A DNA stretch of 24,312 nt, taken from the IMG/VR virus record IMGVR_UViG_3300043464_000049, positions 1 through 24,312 of that record; one strand, written 5' to 3'. The notes beneath the pieces are model-generated. The model was not told the DNA's origin, did not search any database, and saw only the letters and a program-made list of their open reading frames with translations. This document shows positions 6,667 to 13,633 of this stretch, piece by piece. The stretch's first letter is position 1. The number at the start of each line of letters is the position of its first letter. This DNA is from a virus. The position numbers and the translations under genes are program-made.

Positions 6667-7382
6667 TGGCTACCATTCTTCTCAAAAAACGTGATACCAC
6701 TGGCGCTCCTGGTGCTGGCGATCTAACTAACTCTGCTTCTGGCGCTGAAGTTGCAGTTAATACTTTTGATAAGCGCCTTTACAGTAAAGACAGCGGCGGC
6801 AACGTAGTCGAACTAGGCATCAATCCTACTTCGGTCACTACTGGTGCTCTGACTGCTACTGGCACTACTACCCTGGCTACATCGCTGACTGGCGTACTAA
6901 AGGCAGCATCTGGTGTTGTGTCTTCCGCTGTTAGTGGAACCGACTATGCTCCTGCTACGTCTGGAACAAGTATTCTAAAAGGCAACGGATCTGGTGGTTT
7001 TTCTAACGCCACCGCCGGTACGGACTACGCTGGCCTAGCAACCGCACAGTCCTTCACAAAAGCCCAGCGTGGCTCTATCGTGACCCTGACAGACGGTGCA
7101 ACTATCACCCCAGACTTTGCTGATGCCAATAACTACACGGTGACTCTGGGCGGCAACCGTACTCTGGCAAACCCAACCAACCTCACCGCAGGACAGTCTG
7201 GCTCTATATTTGTGGTGCAAGATGGTACTGGTTCTCGTACACTTGCCTACGGCTCCTACTGGGACTTCTCTGGCGGCACAGCACCTACGTTGACGACTAC
7301 GGCCAATGCTATTGACCGGATTGACTATGTTGTGAGATCGACAACTTCCATCCACGCAGTCTTTACAGCAAATTACTCATAA
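6666..7382 (+). CDS. Tail fibre or minor virion protein with C-terminal beta domain
   Basis: The product is 238 aa. The N-terminal 50 residues (LLKKRDTTGAPGAGDL, then GAEVAVNTFDKRLYSKDSGG) follow the common phage fibre start that binds the rest of the particle. Residues 85-125 carry two GTDYA-type repeats (VSGTDYAPATSGTSILKGNG) that are typical of fibre shafts. Residues 135-238 are a beta-rich domain (TITPDFADANNYTVTLGGNR and RIDYVVRSTTSIHAVF) seen at the ends of many aquatic phage structural proteins. It overlaps both neighbours by one base (TAATG), so all three fibre genes form one translational unit. The receptor or partner is unknown. Confidence 0.75.
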   Translation: MATILLKKRDTTGAPGAGDLTNSASGAEVAVNTFDKRLYSKDSGGNVVELGINPTSVTTGALTATGTTTLATSLTGVLKAASGVVSSAVSGTDYAPATSGTSILKGNGSGGFSNATAGTDYAGLATAQSFTKAQRGSIVTLTDGATITPDFADANNYTVTLGGNRTLANPTNLTAGQSGSIFVVQDGTGSRTLAYGSYWDFSGGTAPTLTTTANAIDRIDYVVRSTTSIHAVFTANYS

Positions 7383-9826
7383 TGGCTATTCTCAATAACA
7401 ACCCTCTGATTGGCGCATCTGGTCAAAGCAAGGGCTATCGCATCGAGCGCAGTCTGCGGTTTAACTCTGATGACTCTGCGTACCTGGATAGGACGCTTGG
7501 AACTCCAACTAACGGGAAAATTTTTACTTTTTCTGTGTGGCTTAAACGCAGTACATTAAGCACGCTACAGTCAATTATGACTGCTAAAAGCGGGGGCAAT
7601 GAAGATTCTTTTGCATTTCTTTCAGGAGATACATTAAGGCTGTTTTTTAGTGCATATAGTAGTAGTGGTTTAACAACAAACGCTGTTTTTCGAGATGTAT
7701 CGGCTTGGTATCACATCGTATTGGCGGTTGACACTACTCAAGCAACCGCAAGTAATCGGGTAAAAATGTACGTAAATGGCGTTGAACAGACGTTTACAGG
7801 ATCTAATTACCCATCGCAAAATGCTACGCCTTTCTTTAATACTGCCCTACAGCATTTTATTGGTAGATACGCAAACCAGCCTATGCCAGCAGGTAATTTC
7901 AACGGCTACATGACCGAGATCAACTTCATCGACGGTCAGGCACTAACGCCATCCTCCTTCGGCCAGACAAACTCAGCCACGGGCGTATGGGAGCCTAAGG
8001 CCTACTCTGGCAGCTACGGCACTAACGGCTTTTATCTCAAGTTTGCTGACAACTCTGGCACTACGTCTACAACGCTCGGCAAAGACTCCTCTGGCAACAG
8101 CAACAACTGGACACCTAATGGTTTCTTACTTACCCCACCAAAAGATAATGACAGCCTAGTAGACAGCCCAACCCAGTACGGCACAGACACGGGTGCTGGT
8201 GGTGAGGTGCGTGGTAACTATGCAACCCTTAGTGCAATTGCGTCATCTTTTGGGTTTTCTAGTTCTGGGACTCCAACAATATCAAACGGGAATTTGACTG
8301 CTGTTTCATCCGCTCAAAATCAACATCAATTTACAGCACCTTTTGGTTTATCAAGCGGAAAATGGTATTGGGAAATTACACTCAATTCCACTCCAACAGA
8401 ATTAGAAATTGGTGTAACTGGAGAGCCTTTTACAGACAACAATTCACCATTCGCAACAGGCGAAGGTGCAAAGTCTTGGACTGCGTTCCCATATAGTGCT
8501 TCAGGGCCGGTCTATAACAACAACTCAGCCGCATCCGGAACATTTATTGCAAGCGCAGCAAGTGGAGATGTATTAAGAATTGCAGTAGATATGGATAACG
8601 GCAAGATTTTTTGGGGTAAAAATGGAACGTGGACGAATAGCGCAGACCCCGCCGCCGGAACAGGGTTTTCACATAGCAATTTAAGCGGAACCGTTGTGCC
8701 TGCTTTTGGGCAATCTGGTAATGGGTATTCTTATAATTTTGATGTCAACTTCGGCCAGCGCCCCTTTGCCTACACCGCACCGTCAGGCTTCAAAGCACTA
8801 TGTACGACTAACCTGCCCACGCCTACTATCGGGGCGACTGCGACGACTAGGGCAGATGATTACTTTAATACGGTGCTGTATACGGGGAATACGCCATCAA
8901 CAAACGCAATTACTGGTGTTGGTTTTGCCCCAGATCTTGTTTGGGTTAAATCTAGAACTGTTGCGGAATCACATAACTTAGTAGATAAAGTTCGTGGTAA
9001 TAATTTAAGATTAAAAAGCAATGAAACAACCGCAGAAGCATCAGCAACATTTACTCTTGATTCTGATGGATTTACTGTTGGAGCAAACTCAGAATCAAAT
9101 ACAGGCAGCATGGTAGGATGGGCATGGAAAGCCAACGGCGCTGGTTCATCTAACACACAAGGCACTATCACCAGCACAGTAAGCGCAAATACAACTGCTG
9201 GCTTTAGTATCGTGACGTATACGGCAGCCGGAGCTAACTCAACAGTCGGTCATGGATTAGGTGTTGCGCCTAGCATGATTATTCTTAAGCGCAGAGACTC
9301 AACAGGTGGATGGGCAACGTACCATACGTCTATTGGCAATACAAAGTATTTAGTTCTTAACGCAACTGACGCTGCTACAACAGAAGCTACTTATTGGAAC
9401 AACACAAGCCCAACATCAACGGTGTTTTCGTTGGGGTCTATTTGGCCCAATAACGCAACCTACGTTGCCTACTGCTTCGCACCTGTCGCTGGCTACTCTG
9501 CGTTTGGCTCCTATACAGGTAATGGCTCTAGTGACGGTCCTATGGTGTACACGGGCTTTAGGCCAGCTTTCGTAATAGTGAAATGCACAAATGCAGCAGG
9601 AAACTCATGGGTAATAGAAGATGATCAACGCCCCGCATATAATCCTGCTGACTATCTGCTTGCAAATAGTAGCGGCGCTGAAGGGTCTGGAGCTACTTAT
9701 CCTTTCGACATTCTTTCAAACGGATTTAAGTTACGAAATACTGTTCAGGCATGGAACGGTAGCGGTGATAGCTACATCTACATGGCCTTTGCCGATTCAC
9801 CATTCAAGTACTCGCTCGCACGATAA
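7382..9826 (+). CDS. Large adhesin with LamG, SPRY-like and DUF7483-like repeats
   Basis: The product is 814 aa. Residues about 22-195 form a LamG/concanavalin-like lectin domain: FTFSVWLKR, then WYHIVLAVDTTQ, then VKMYVNGVEQ, ending with YMTEINFIDGQ. Residues about 320-458 look like a SPRY domain (GKWYWEITL, LEIGVTGEPF, LRIAVDMDNGKIFWGKNGTW). Three copies of a DUF7483-like module follow at about 495-585, 605-700 and 707-812. They are recognised by GVGFAPDLVWVKSR, GLGVAPSMIILKRRD and GFRPAFVIVKC, each ending in a W- or Y-x-A-(W/Y/F) strand. This multi-lectin build points to a receptor-binding tail or capsid fibre. GC content by eye varies between about 32% and 57% among blocks, suggesting assembly by recombination. 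No enzyme motif was found. Confidence 0.8.
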   Translation: MAILNNNPLIGASGQSKGYRIERSLRFNSDDSAYLDRTLGTPTNGKIFTFSVWLKRSTLSTLQSIMTAKSGGNEDSFAFLSGDTLRLFFSAYSSSGLTTNAVFRDVSAWYHIVLAVDTTQATASNRVKMYVNGVEQTFTGSNYPSQNATPFFNTALQHFIGRYANQPMPAGNFNGYMTEINFIDGQALTPSSFGQTNSATGVWEPKAYSGSYGTNGFYLKFADNSGTTSTTLGKDSSGNSNNWTPNGFLLTPPKDNDSLVDSPTQYGTDTGAGGEVRGNYATLSAIASSFGFSSSGTPTISNGNLTAVSSAQNQHQFTAPFGLSSGKWYWEITLNSTPTELEIGVTGEPFTDNNSPFATGEGAKSWTAFPYSASGPVYNNNSAASGTFIASAASGDVLRIAVDMDNGKIFWGKNGTWTNSADPAAGTGFSHSNLSGTVVPAFGQSGNGYSYNFDVNFGQRPFAYTAPSGFKALCTTNLPTPTIGATATTRADDYFNTVLYTGNTPSTNAITGVGFAPDLVWVKSRTVAESHNLVDKVRGNNLRLKSNETTAEASATFTLDSDGFTVGANSESNTGSMVGWAWKANGAGSSNTQGTITSTVSANTTAGFSIVTYTAAGANSTVGHGLGVAPSMIILKRRDSTGGWATYHTSIGNTKYLVLNATDAATTEATYWNNTSPTSTVFSLGSIWPNNATYVAYCFAPVAGYSAFGSYTGNGSSDGPMVYTGFRPAFVIVKCTNAAGNSWVIEDDQRPAYNPADYLLANSSGAEGSGATYPFDILSNGFKLRNTVQAWNGSGDSYIYMAFADSPFKYSLAR

Positions 9827-9837
9827 CGGAGATCAAC

Positions 9838-10368
9838 ATGGCTTTTCAACTTAACGGACAACCCATCGCCTTAGATACGGCGTTTACTACGCCTGATGGC
9901 ACGCAGTATCCGGCCAACTGGATCAGGCTTGCCTCGCCATCGGAAAGAGCCGCTATCGGCATCACCGAGGTCGCAGACCCAGAGTATTACGATCAGCGTT
10001 TCTACTGGGGGCCAGGCAATCCCAAACTGCTCAATGACCGCCTAGAGACCAAGGAAGATGGCTCACCGCTATATGTCCAAGTCTACGATCCTGCGACTGA
10101 GAGCATGGTTGATACTAATGAACAAGTAGTCACTAAAGGCTTAAAGTCAAACTGGACCGCACAAGTTAAAGACACGGCTGGCAAGTTACTAGCCCAGACA
10201 GACTGGATGGTTACCCGCAAGGTCGAGCGTAACGTAGATATCCCTGCTGGCGTGGTAGCCAAGCGTGCGGCTATCGTTGCTGAGTGCGCCAGACTTGAGA
10301 CTGCTATCTCTGCCTGCTCAAGCGTAGAGGCGCTGATTGCGGTTGTTGCTTCTCAGAACTGGGCCTAA
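9838..10368 (+). CDS. Fibre-assembly-like phage protein
   Basis: The product is 176 aa, with GGAG about 7 bp before the ATG. The N-terminus (FQLNGQPIALDTAFTTPDG, then YPANWIRLASPSERAAIGI) and the segment DWMVTRKVERNVDIPAGVV at about 122-140 follow the pattern of fibre-associated or assembly proteins. In these a DWxxxR segment precedes a C-terminal helical region with YR- or KR-AAI motifs. Residues 140-176 are helical. It comes directly after the big adhesin and overlaps the next gene by one base, as expected for a fibre chaperone or assembly factor. The name is inferred from pattern and position, and a structural role is the alternative. Confidence 0.65.
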   Translation: MAFQLNGQPIALDTAFTTPDGTQYPANWIRLASPSERAAIGITEVADPEYYDQRFYWGPGNPKLLNDRLETKEDGSPLYVQVYDPATESMVDTNEQVVTKGLKSNWTAQVKDTAGKLLAQTDWMVTRKVERNVDIPAGVVAKRAAIVAECARLETAISACSSVEALIAVVASQNWA

Positions 10369-10571
10369 TGATGACTTCGCACATCTCTGAAGGCACTAAG
10401 CACGCTGTAGATGCAGTGTCTGTTATGACAGTGATTGGTACACTAGCACAGATTCTACCATCAATAGCTGCATTATTTACTATTGTGTGGACATCTTTTA
10501 GGATCTACGAAACTAAAACAGTTCAAGGATGGTTAGGCAAAGGAGCCAAAGATGAAGAAGCCAACGACTAA
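10368..10571 (+). CDS. Small holin-like membrane protein
   Basis: The product is 67 aa, the same size class as T7 gp17.5. One clear hydrophobic stretch at about residues 17-44 (VMTVIGTLAQILPSIAALFT) is followed by the amphipathic FRIYETKTVQGWLG and a charged tail. A hydrophilic N-terminus, one membrane span and a charged C-terminus fit a small holin or holin-like protein. Two ATG codons stand in tandem at the start and the first overlaps the upstream stop (TAATGATG). It is far from the endolysin, which has its own 3-TM holin neighbour. It may therefore be the main holin, an accessory holin or another membrane protein. Confidence 0.62.
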   Translation: MMTSHISEGTKHAVDAVSVMTVIGTLAQILPSIAALFTIVWTSFRIYETKTVQGWLGKGAKDEEAND

Positions 10572-10749
10572 AGCAGGCAAAGCAGAAAAAGTAGGCAAAG
10601 TAATGAGTGAATACAAAAGCGGTACACTACATAGCGGTAAAGGTGGCCCCGTTGTCAAGTCACGCAAGCAGGCTGTAGCGATTGCAATGTCGCAAGCTGG
10701 TATGTCCAAGAAACCAATGATGATGAAGAAAGCTGGCCGTGGTCGCTAA
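10552..10749 (+). CDS. Small very basic protein, DUF6496-like
   Basis: The product is 65 aa with 14 Lys, 3 Arg and only 2 acidic residues (net about +15). The core EYKSGTLHSGKGG then VKSRKQAVAIAMSQAGMSK matches the pattern of DUF6496 proteins, also found in bacteria. The start overlaps the holin-like gene by 20 bp and is served by AAAGGAG about 8 bp upstream. Function is unknown. The charge suggests nucleic acid binding, and it is the first of three consecutive basic mini-proteins. Confidence 0.78.
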   Translation: MKKPTTKAGKAEKVGKVMSEYKSGTLHSGKGGPVVKSRKQAVAIAMSQAGMSKKPMMMKKAGRGR

Positions 10750-10888
10750 AAAAGGCCTCTACTACAACATCCAGGCCAAGCGTAAACGCATCGCTGAAGG
10801 CTCAGGCGAGAAGATGCGTAAACCTGGTTCCAAAGGTGCGCCAACAGCTAAGGCATTTAGAGAAGCCAAGAAGACTGCGAAGAAATAA
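10739..10888 (+). CDS. 49-aa basic protein with GTG start (easily missed)
   Basis: The frame starts at GTG 10739 and ends at TAA 10886-10888, giving 49 aa. Key segments are AKKGLYYNIQAKRKRIAEG and EKMRKPGSKGAPTAKAF. These match, from memory, a short phage protein usually found beside DUF6496 and DUF6321 genes. It has 12 Lys, 4 Arg and 3 Glu (net about +13). It overlaps the previous gene by 11 bp and its stop overlaps the next ATG by one base, filling what would otherwise be a 140-bp gap in a tightly packed operon. GTG is the only start candidate in frame here. Function is unknown. Confidence 0.75.
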   Translation: MVAKKGLYYNIQAKRKRIAEGSGEKMRKPGSKGAPTAKAFREAKKTAKK

Positions 10889-11133
10889 TGGTAAAGAAAG
10901 TCTATCAGAACAAAGAAGGTGGCCTCAATGCCAAAGGTAGAGCCTATTTCAAGCGTACTGAAGGCGCTAATCTCAAACCACCCGTATCGGCCAAACAAGC
11001 CTCTAAATCGCCTAAAGCAGCGGCACGCAGGAAGTCCTTCTGTGCAAGGATGTCAGGAGTTCCTGGGCCACTCAAAGATGAAAAAGGCAGACCAACAAGG
11101 AAGGCCTTAGCACTAAGAAAATGGGATTGCTAA
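10888..11133 (+). CDS. Small basic protein, DUF6321-like
   Basis: The product is 81 aa with 14 Lys, 8 Arg and 5 acidic residues (net about +17). The pattern LNAKGRAYFKRTEGANLKPP, then KAAARRKSFCARMSGV, ending GRPTRKALALRKWDC, is that of DUF6321 proteins, which are common in aquatic phages and some bacteria. Two Cys (52 and 81) are present. The start overlaps the previous stop by one base, and the stop is directly followed by the adaptor gene's ATG. Function is unknown. A DNA-binding or head-completion role is conceivable from charge and position. Confidence 0.78.
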   Translation: MVKKVYQNKEGGLNAKGRAYFKRTEGANLKPPVSAKQASKSPKAAARRKSFCARMSGVPGPLKDEKGRPTRKALALRKWDC

Positions 11134-11790
11134 ATGGCAACTACATATTTAACTTTAGTAAATGATGTACTGACTAGGCTTCGTGAGACAACAGTAGCGT
11201 CTGTATCTGAGAATGACTACAGTGCGCTTATTGGTAAGTTAGTCAACGATGCCAAGCGTGAAGTAGAAGATGCTTGGAACTGGGAGTGCCTCAAAAGCAC
11301 TTATACCATTGCTACGTCCTCTGGCACTACTTCCTATGCACTAGATGGTGCTGGTCAGAAGTTTAGGCTCTATGAGGCTGTAAACGATACTAATGACTGG
11401 TATCTGCGTGAGCGTTCTGCTGCGTTCATGACAGAGAACTATTCACTTCTTCCTTCTCCTGTATCTGGGCCAACAACAGACTATGCCTTTAACGGCCTTG
11501 ATGTCAACGGTGATGTTCAGGTTGATGTGTATCCACAGCCTGATGCTGTTTACACTCTACGCTTTAATGGCTTTACACCAGAGGCAGAACTTAGTGCCAA
11601 CTCAGATCAGACTAAGTTGCCTAAGTCTCCCATCGTTGCTCTGGCTTGGGCAAAAGCCATTGAAGAGCGTGGGGAGGATGGCGGTGTCAACGTCAGCAGC
11701 CAATATGCGGTAGCTAAACAGTCTTTGGCTGACCATATTGCTATCGAAGCTGGTCGCAGACCTGAAGAATCTATCTGGTACTGGGTATAA
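11134..11790 (+). CDS. Head-tail adaptor protein (SU10 adaptor-like)
   Basis: The product is 218 aa. The N-terminus (YLTLVNDVLTRLRETTV, then LIGKLVNDAKREVEDAWNWE) is the characteristic helical start of podovirus adaptor proteins, which sit under the portal. The middle is beta-rich (RLYEAVNDTNDWYLRERS, DVQVDVYPQPDAVYTLRFNG). The C-terminal helices (IVALAWAKAIEERGED, then YAVAKQSLADHIAIE) complete the fold. T7 gp11 has the equivalent role. It joins the portal to the nozzle encoded by the next gene, whose ATG overlaps its stop by one base. The match to the SU10 adaptor family is from memory of the pattern. Confidence 0.8.
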   Translation: MATTYLTLVNDVLTRLRETTVASVSENDYSALIGKLVNDAKREVEDAWNWECLKSTYTIATSSGTTSYALDGAGQKFRLYEAVNDTNDWYLRERSAAFMTENYSLLPSPVSGPTTDYAFNGLDVNGDVQVDVYPQPDAVYTLRFNGFTPEAELSANSDQTKLPKSPIVALAWAKAIEERGEDGGVNVSSQYAVAKQSLADHIAIEAGRRPEESIWYWV

Positions 11791-13403
11791 TGCCGAACAA
11801 ACCACTACAAGCAACATCAATCACAGCACCAGGATATTTTGGTCTAAACACCCAAGATTCCGGTGTTGATATGAACAGTGCCTTTGCATTGATTGCAAGG
11901 AACGCTGTTATTGACCGATATGGTCGTATTGGTGCTAGGAAAGGATGGCTTTATAAGACTACTTCTGGTGGTACGTCATCGTTACCAGAGGTGGTTGCTG
12001 AGTTTGATAACTACGATGGCACTTACAGTATTCTGTCATTTGGTAACAATAAGCTGTTTGTTGGCGAAACAACGATGACAGAGAAGTTAGTTCGTAATGC
12101 TAACAACAGCGGTAACGCAACTTATACCATAACAGGTAATAACTGGCAAGTCATACCAGCACAGTACAGCAGTGGTTTGACAGCATCGCCTCATGCGCTT
12201 ATAGTACAGGAAGGCCACAAGCCTTTAATGTATCATAAGATGCCTAGTAGTGGTGGTGCTGCTCATGCACACAATGGTGCATTTGGTTTTCAGTTGTTGT
12301 CTGATGTTGGTACAGTGCCGTCAGGCTTCTCAGCATCAACATTCTTGCCTCGCTGTGGCATCGGTGCTTTTGGCCGCACTTGGCTTGCTAATATTAGTGA
12401 CATAGATAAGCTGACTGTATACTACAGTAGATTATTAGATCCTAGTGACTTTACTGGTTCTGGCTCTGGTGTAATCAACCTAGAAAAGGTTGTTCCTGGC
12501 GATGACAGAATTATTGCACTAGCTGCTCACAATGATTTCCTAATCATCTTCTGTGAGAATAATATTGTTATCTACAACAGTGCCTCTAATGTGTCTAATC
12601 TGGCACTGCAGGATGTGATTGTAGGTGTTGGTTGTATCTCTAGAGATTCTGTGCAGAACATTGGCACAGATGTGTTGTTTCTTAGTGCCACTGGTGTGCG
12701 CTCATTAGCAAGAACTATACAGGAGAAGTCTGCACCAGTTAGGGACATTAGCCGTAACGTTAGAGACACATTACTAGATTATATTGCTAGTGAGAATACA
12801 GAGAACATTAGAAGCGTCTACTTTGCTTCAGATGCTTTCTATCTACTGACGTTGCCTAACTCTGGATTTACTTACTATTTTGATTTAAGGCAGTTCTTGC
12901 AAGATGGTTCCGCAAGAGCAACTGTATGGGACAACATCTCTCCAAGGGGATTGTGTGCCACTCGTGATCGCAGATTGCTTTTGGGGAAGACCAATGGAAT
13001 TGCTCAATACACTGGCTATAACGATAACTCATCAACATACATTTTTTCTTATTATACTCCTTATCTTGACTTTGGGTCACCGTCTGTGATAAAGATGTTA
13101 AAGAAGATTGGTATTGTTACTGTCGGCGCTGCTGCTACTACCTTTGACATTAAGTGGGCCTTTGACTATTCCAACGACTATAAGTCAACCCAGATTACTA
13201 CAGTTTCTGGCGATGTGTCTGAATATGGAATAGCAGAGTATGGTATTGCTGAATACTCAGCATCTATTTTTCTTGAGAACCTAAAAAGACAACTATCTGG
13301 TAACGGCAACGTTGTTCAGATAGGCGTTGACGCAGAGGTAAATGGCCATCCTGTGTCTATTCAAAAACTTGACATTTATGCTGTTACTGGAAGGACTATA
13401 TAA
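11790..13403 (+). CDS. Tail nozzle-like protein (tubular protein B type)
   Basis: The product is 537 aa. The N-terminus (SITAPGYFGLNTQDSGVDMN, then FALIARNAVIDRYGRIGARKG) resembles podovirus nozzle or stabilisation proteins. A series of beta-strand repeats with FDNYDGTYSILSFGNNKLF, LIIFCENNIVIYNS and AFYLLTLPNSGFTYYFDLRQ suggests a beta-propeller body. Near residue 480 is the short tandem repeat EYGIAEYGIAEYS, also characteristic of this family as I recall it. Its place directly after the adaptor fits the distal part of a short tail. It overlaps the adaptor by one base and the 76-aa gene by one base. Confidence 0.78.
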   Translation: MPNKPLQATSITAPGYFGLNTQDSGVDMNSAFALIARNAVIDRYGRIGARKGWLYKTTSGGTSSLPEVVAEFDNYDGTYSILSFGNNKLFVGETTMTEKLVRNANNSGNATYTITGNNWQVIPAQYSSGLTASPHALIVQEGHKPLMYHKMPSSGGAAHAHNGAFGFQLLSDVGTVPSGFSASTFLPRCGIGAFGRTWLANISDIDKLTVYYSRLLDPSDFTGSGSGVINLEKVVPGDDRIIALAAHNDFLIIFCENNIVIYNSASNVSNLALQDVIVGVGCISRDSVQNIGTDVLFLSATGVRSLARTIQEKSAPVRDISRNVRDTLLDYIASENTENIRSVYFASDAFYLLTLPNSGFTYYFDLRQFLQDGSARATVWDNISPRGLCATRDRRLLLGKTNGIAQYTGYNDNSSTYIFSYYTPYLDFGSPSVIKMLKKIGIVTVGAAATTFDIKWAFDYSNDYKSTQITTVSGDVSEYGIAEYGIAEYSASIFLENLKRQLSGNGNVVQIGVDAEVNGHPVSIQKLDIYAVTGRTI

Positions 13404-13633
13404 TGAGTAACTATGTTAAGACTACTAACTTTACAGCCAAGGATTCGCTGACTACTGGCGATCCTGGTAAGATTGTTCGTGGCTCTGAGATCGATACAGA
13501 ATTTACTAACATTGCTACTGCAGTCGCAACTAAGTCTGACTCTGCTAGTCCTACTTTTACTGGCACTGTTACTGTTGCCAATCTGACTGTCAGTGGCACA
13601 TTCAGCGGCACTATCGGTGGAGGTACATACTAA
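13403..13633 (+). CDS. 76-aa fibre-motif protein with C-terminal GTIGGGTY
   Basis: The start overlaps the nozzle stop by one base and is served by GGAAGGA about 7 bp upstream. The N-terminal 45 residues (FTAKDSLTTGDPGKIVRGSE, then FTNIATAVATKSD) follow a common phage particle-protein motif. Residues 46-76 are a fibre-type strand repeat (SPTFTGTVTVANLTVSGTFS) ending GTIGGGTY. The same ending closes the fibre gene at 6666. The Gly-Gly codons (GGA GGT) make a GGAGG Shine-Dalgarno 10 bp before the next ATG. It may be a short fibre, plug or fibre adaptor at the tail tip. That is inference. Confidence 0.68.
   Translation: MSNYVKTTNFTAKDSLTTGDPGKIVRGSEIDTEFTNIATAVATKSDSASPTFTGTVTVANLTVSGTFSGTIGGGTY

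Noticed and set aside
7382-9826. Variable region of a diversity-generating retroelement in the adhesin
   Set aside because: No reverse transcriptase, template repeat or adenine-biased repeat pair was seen in the window. The composition shifts follow domain blocks instead.
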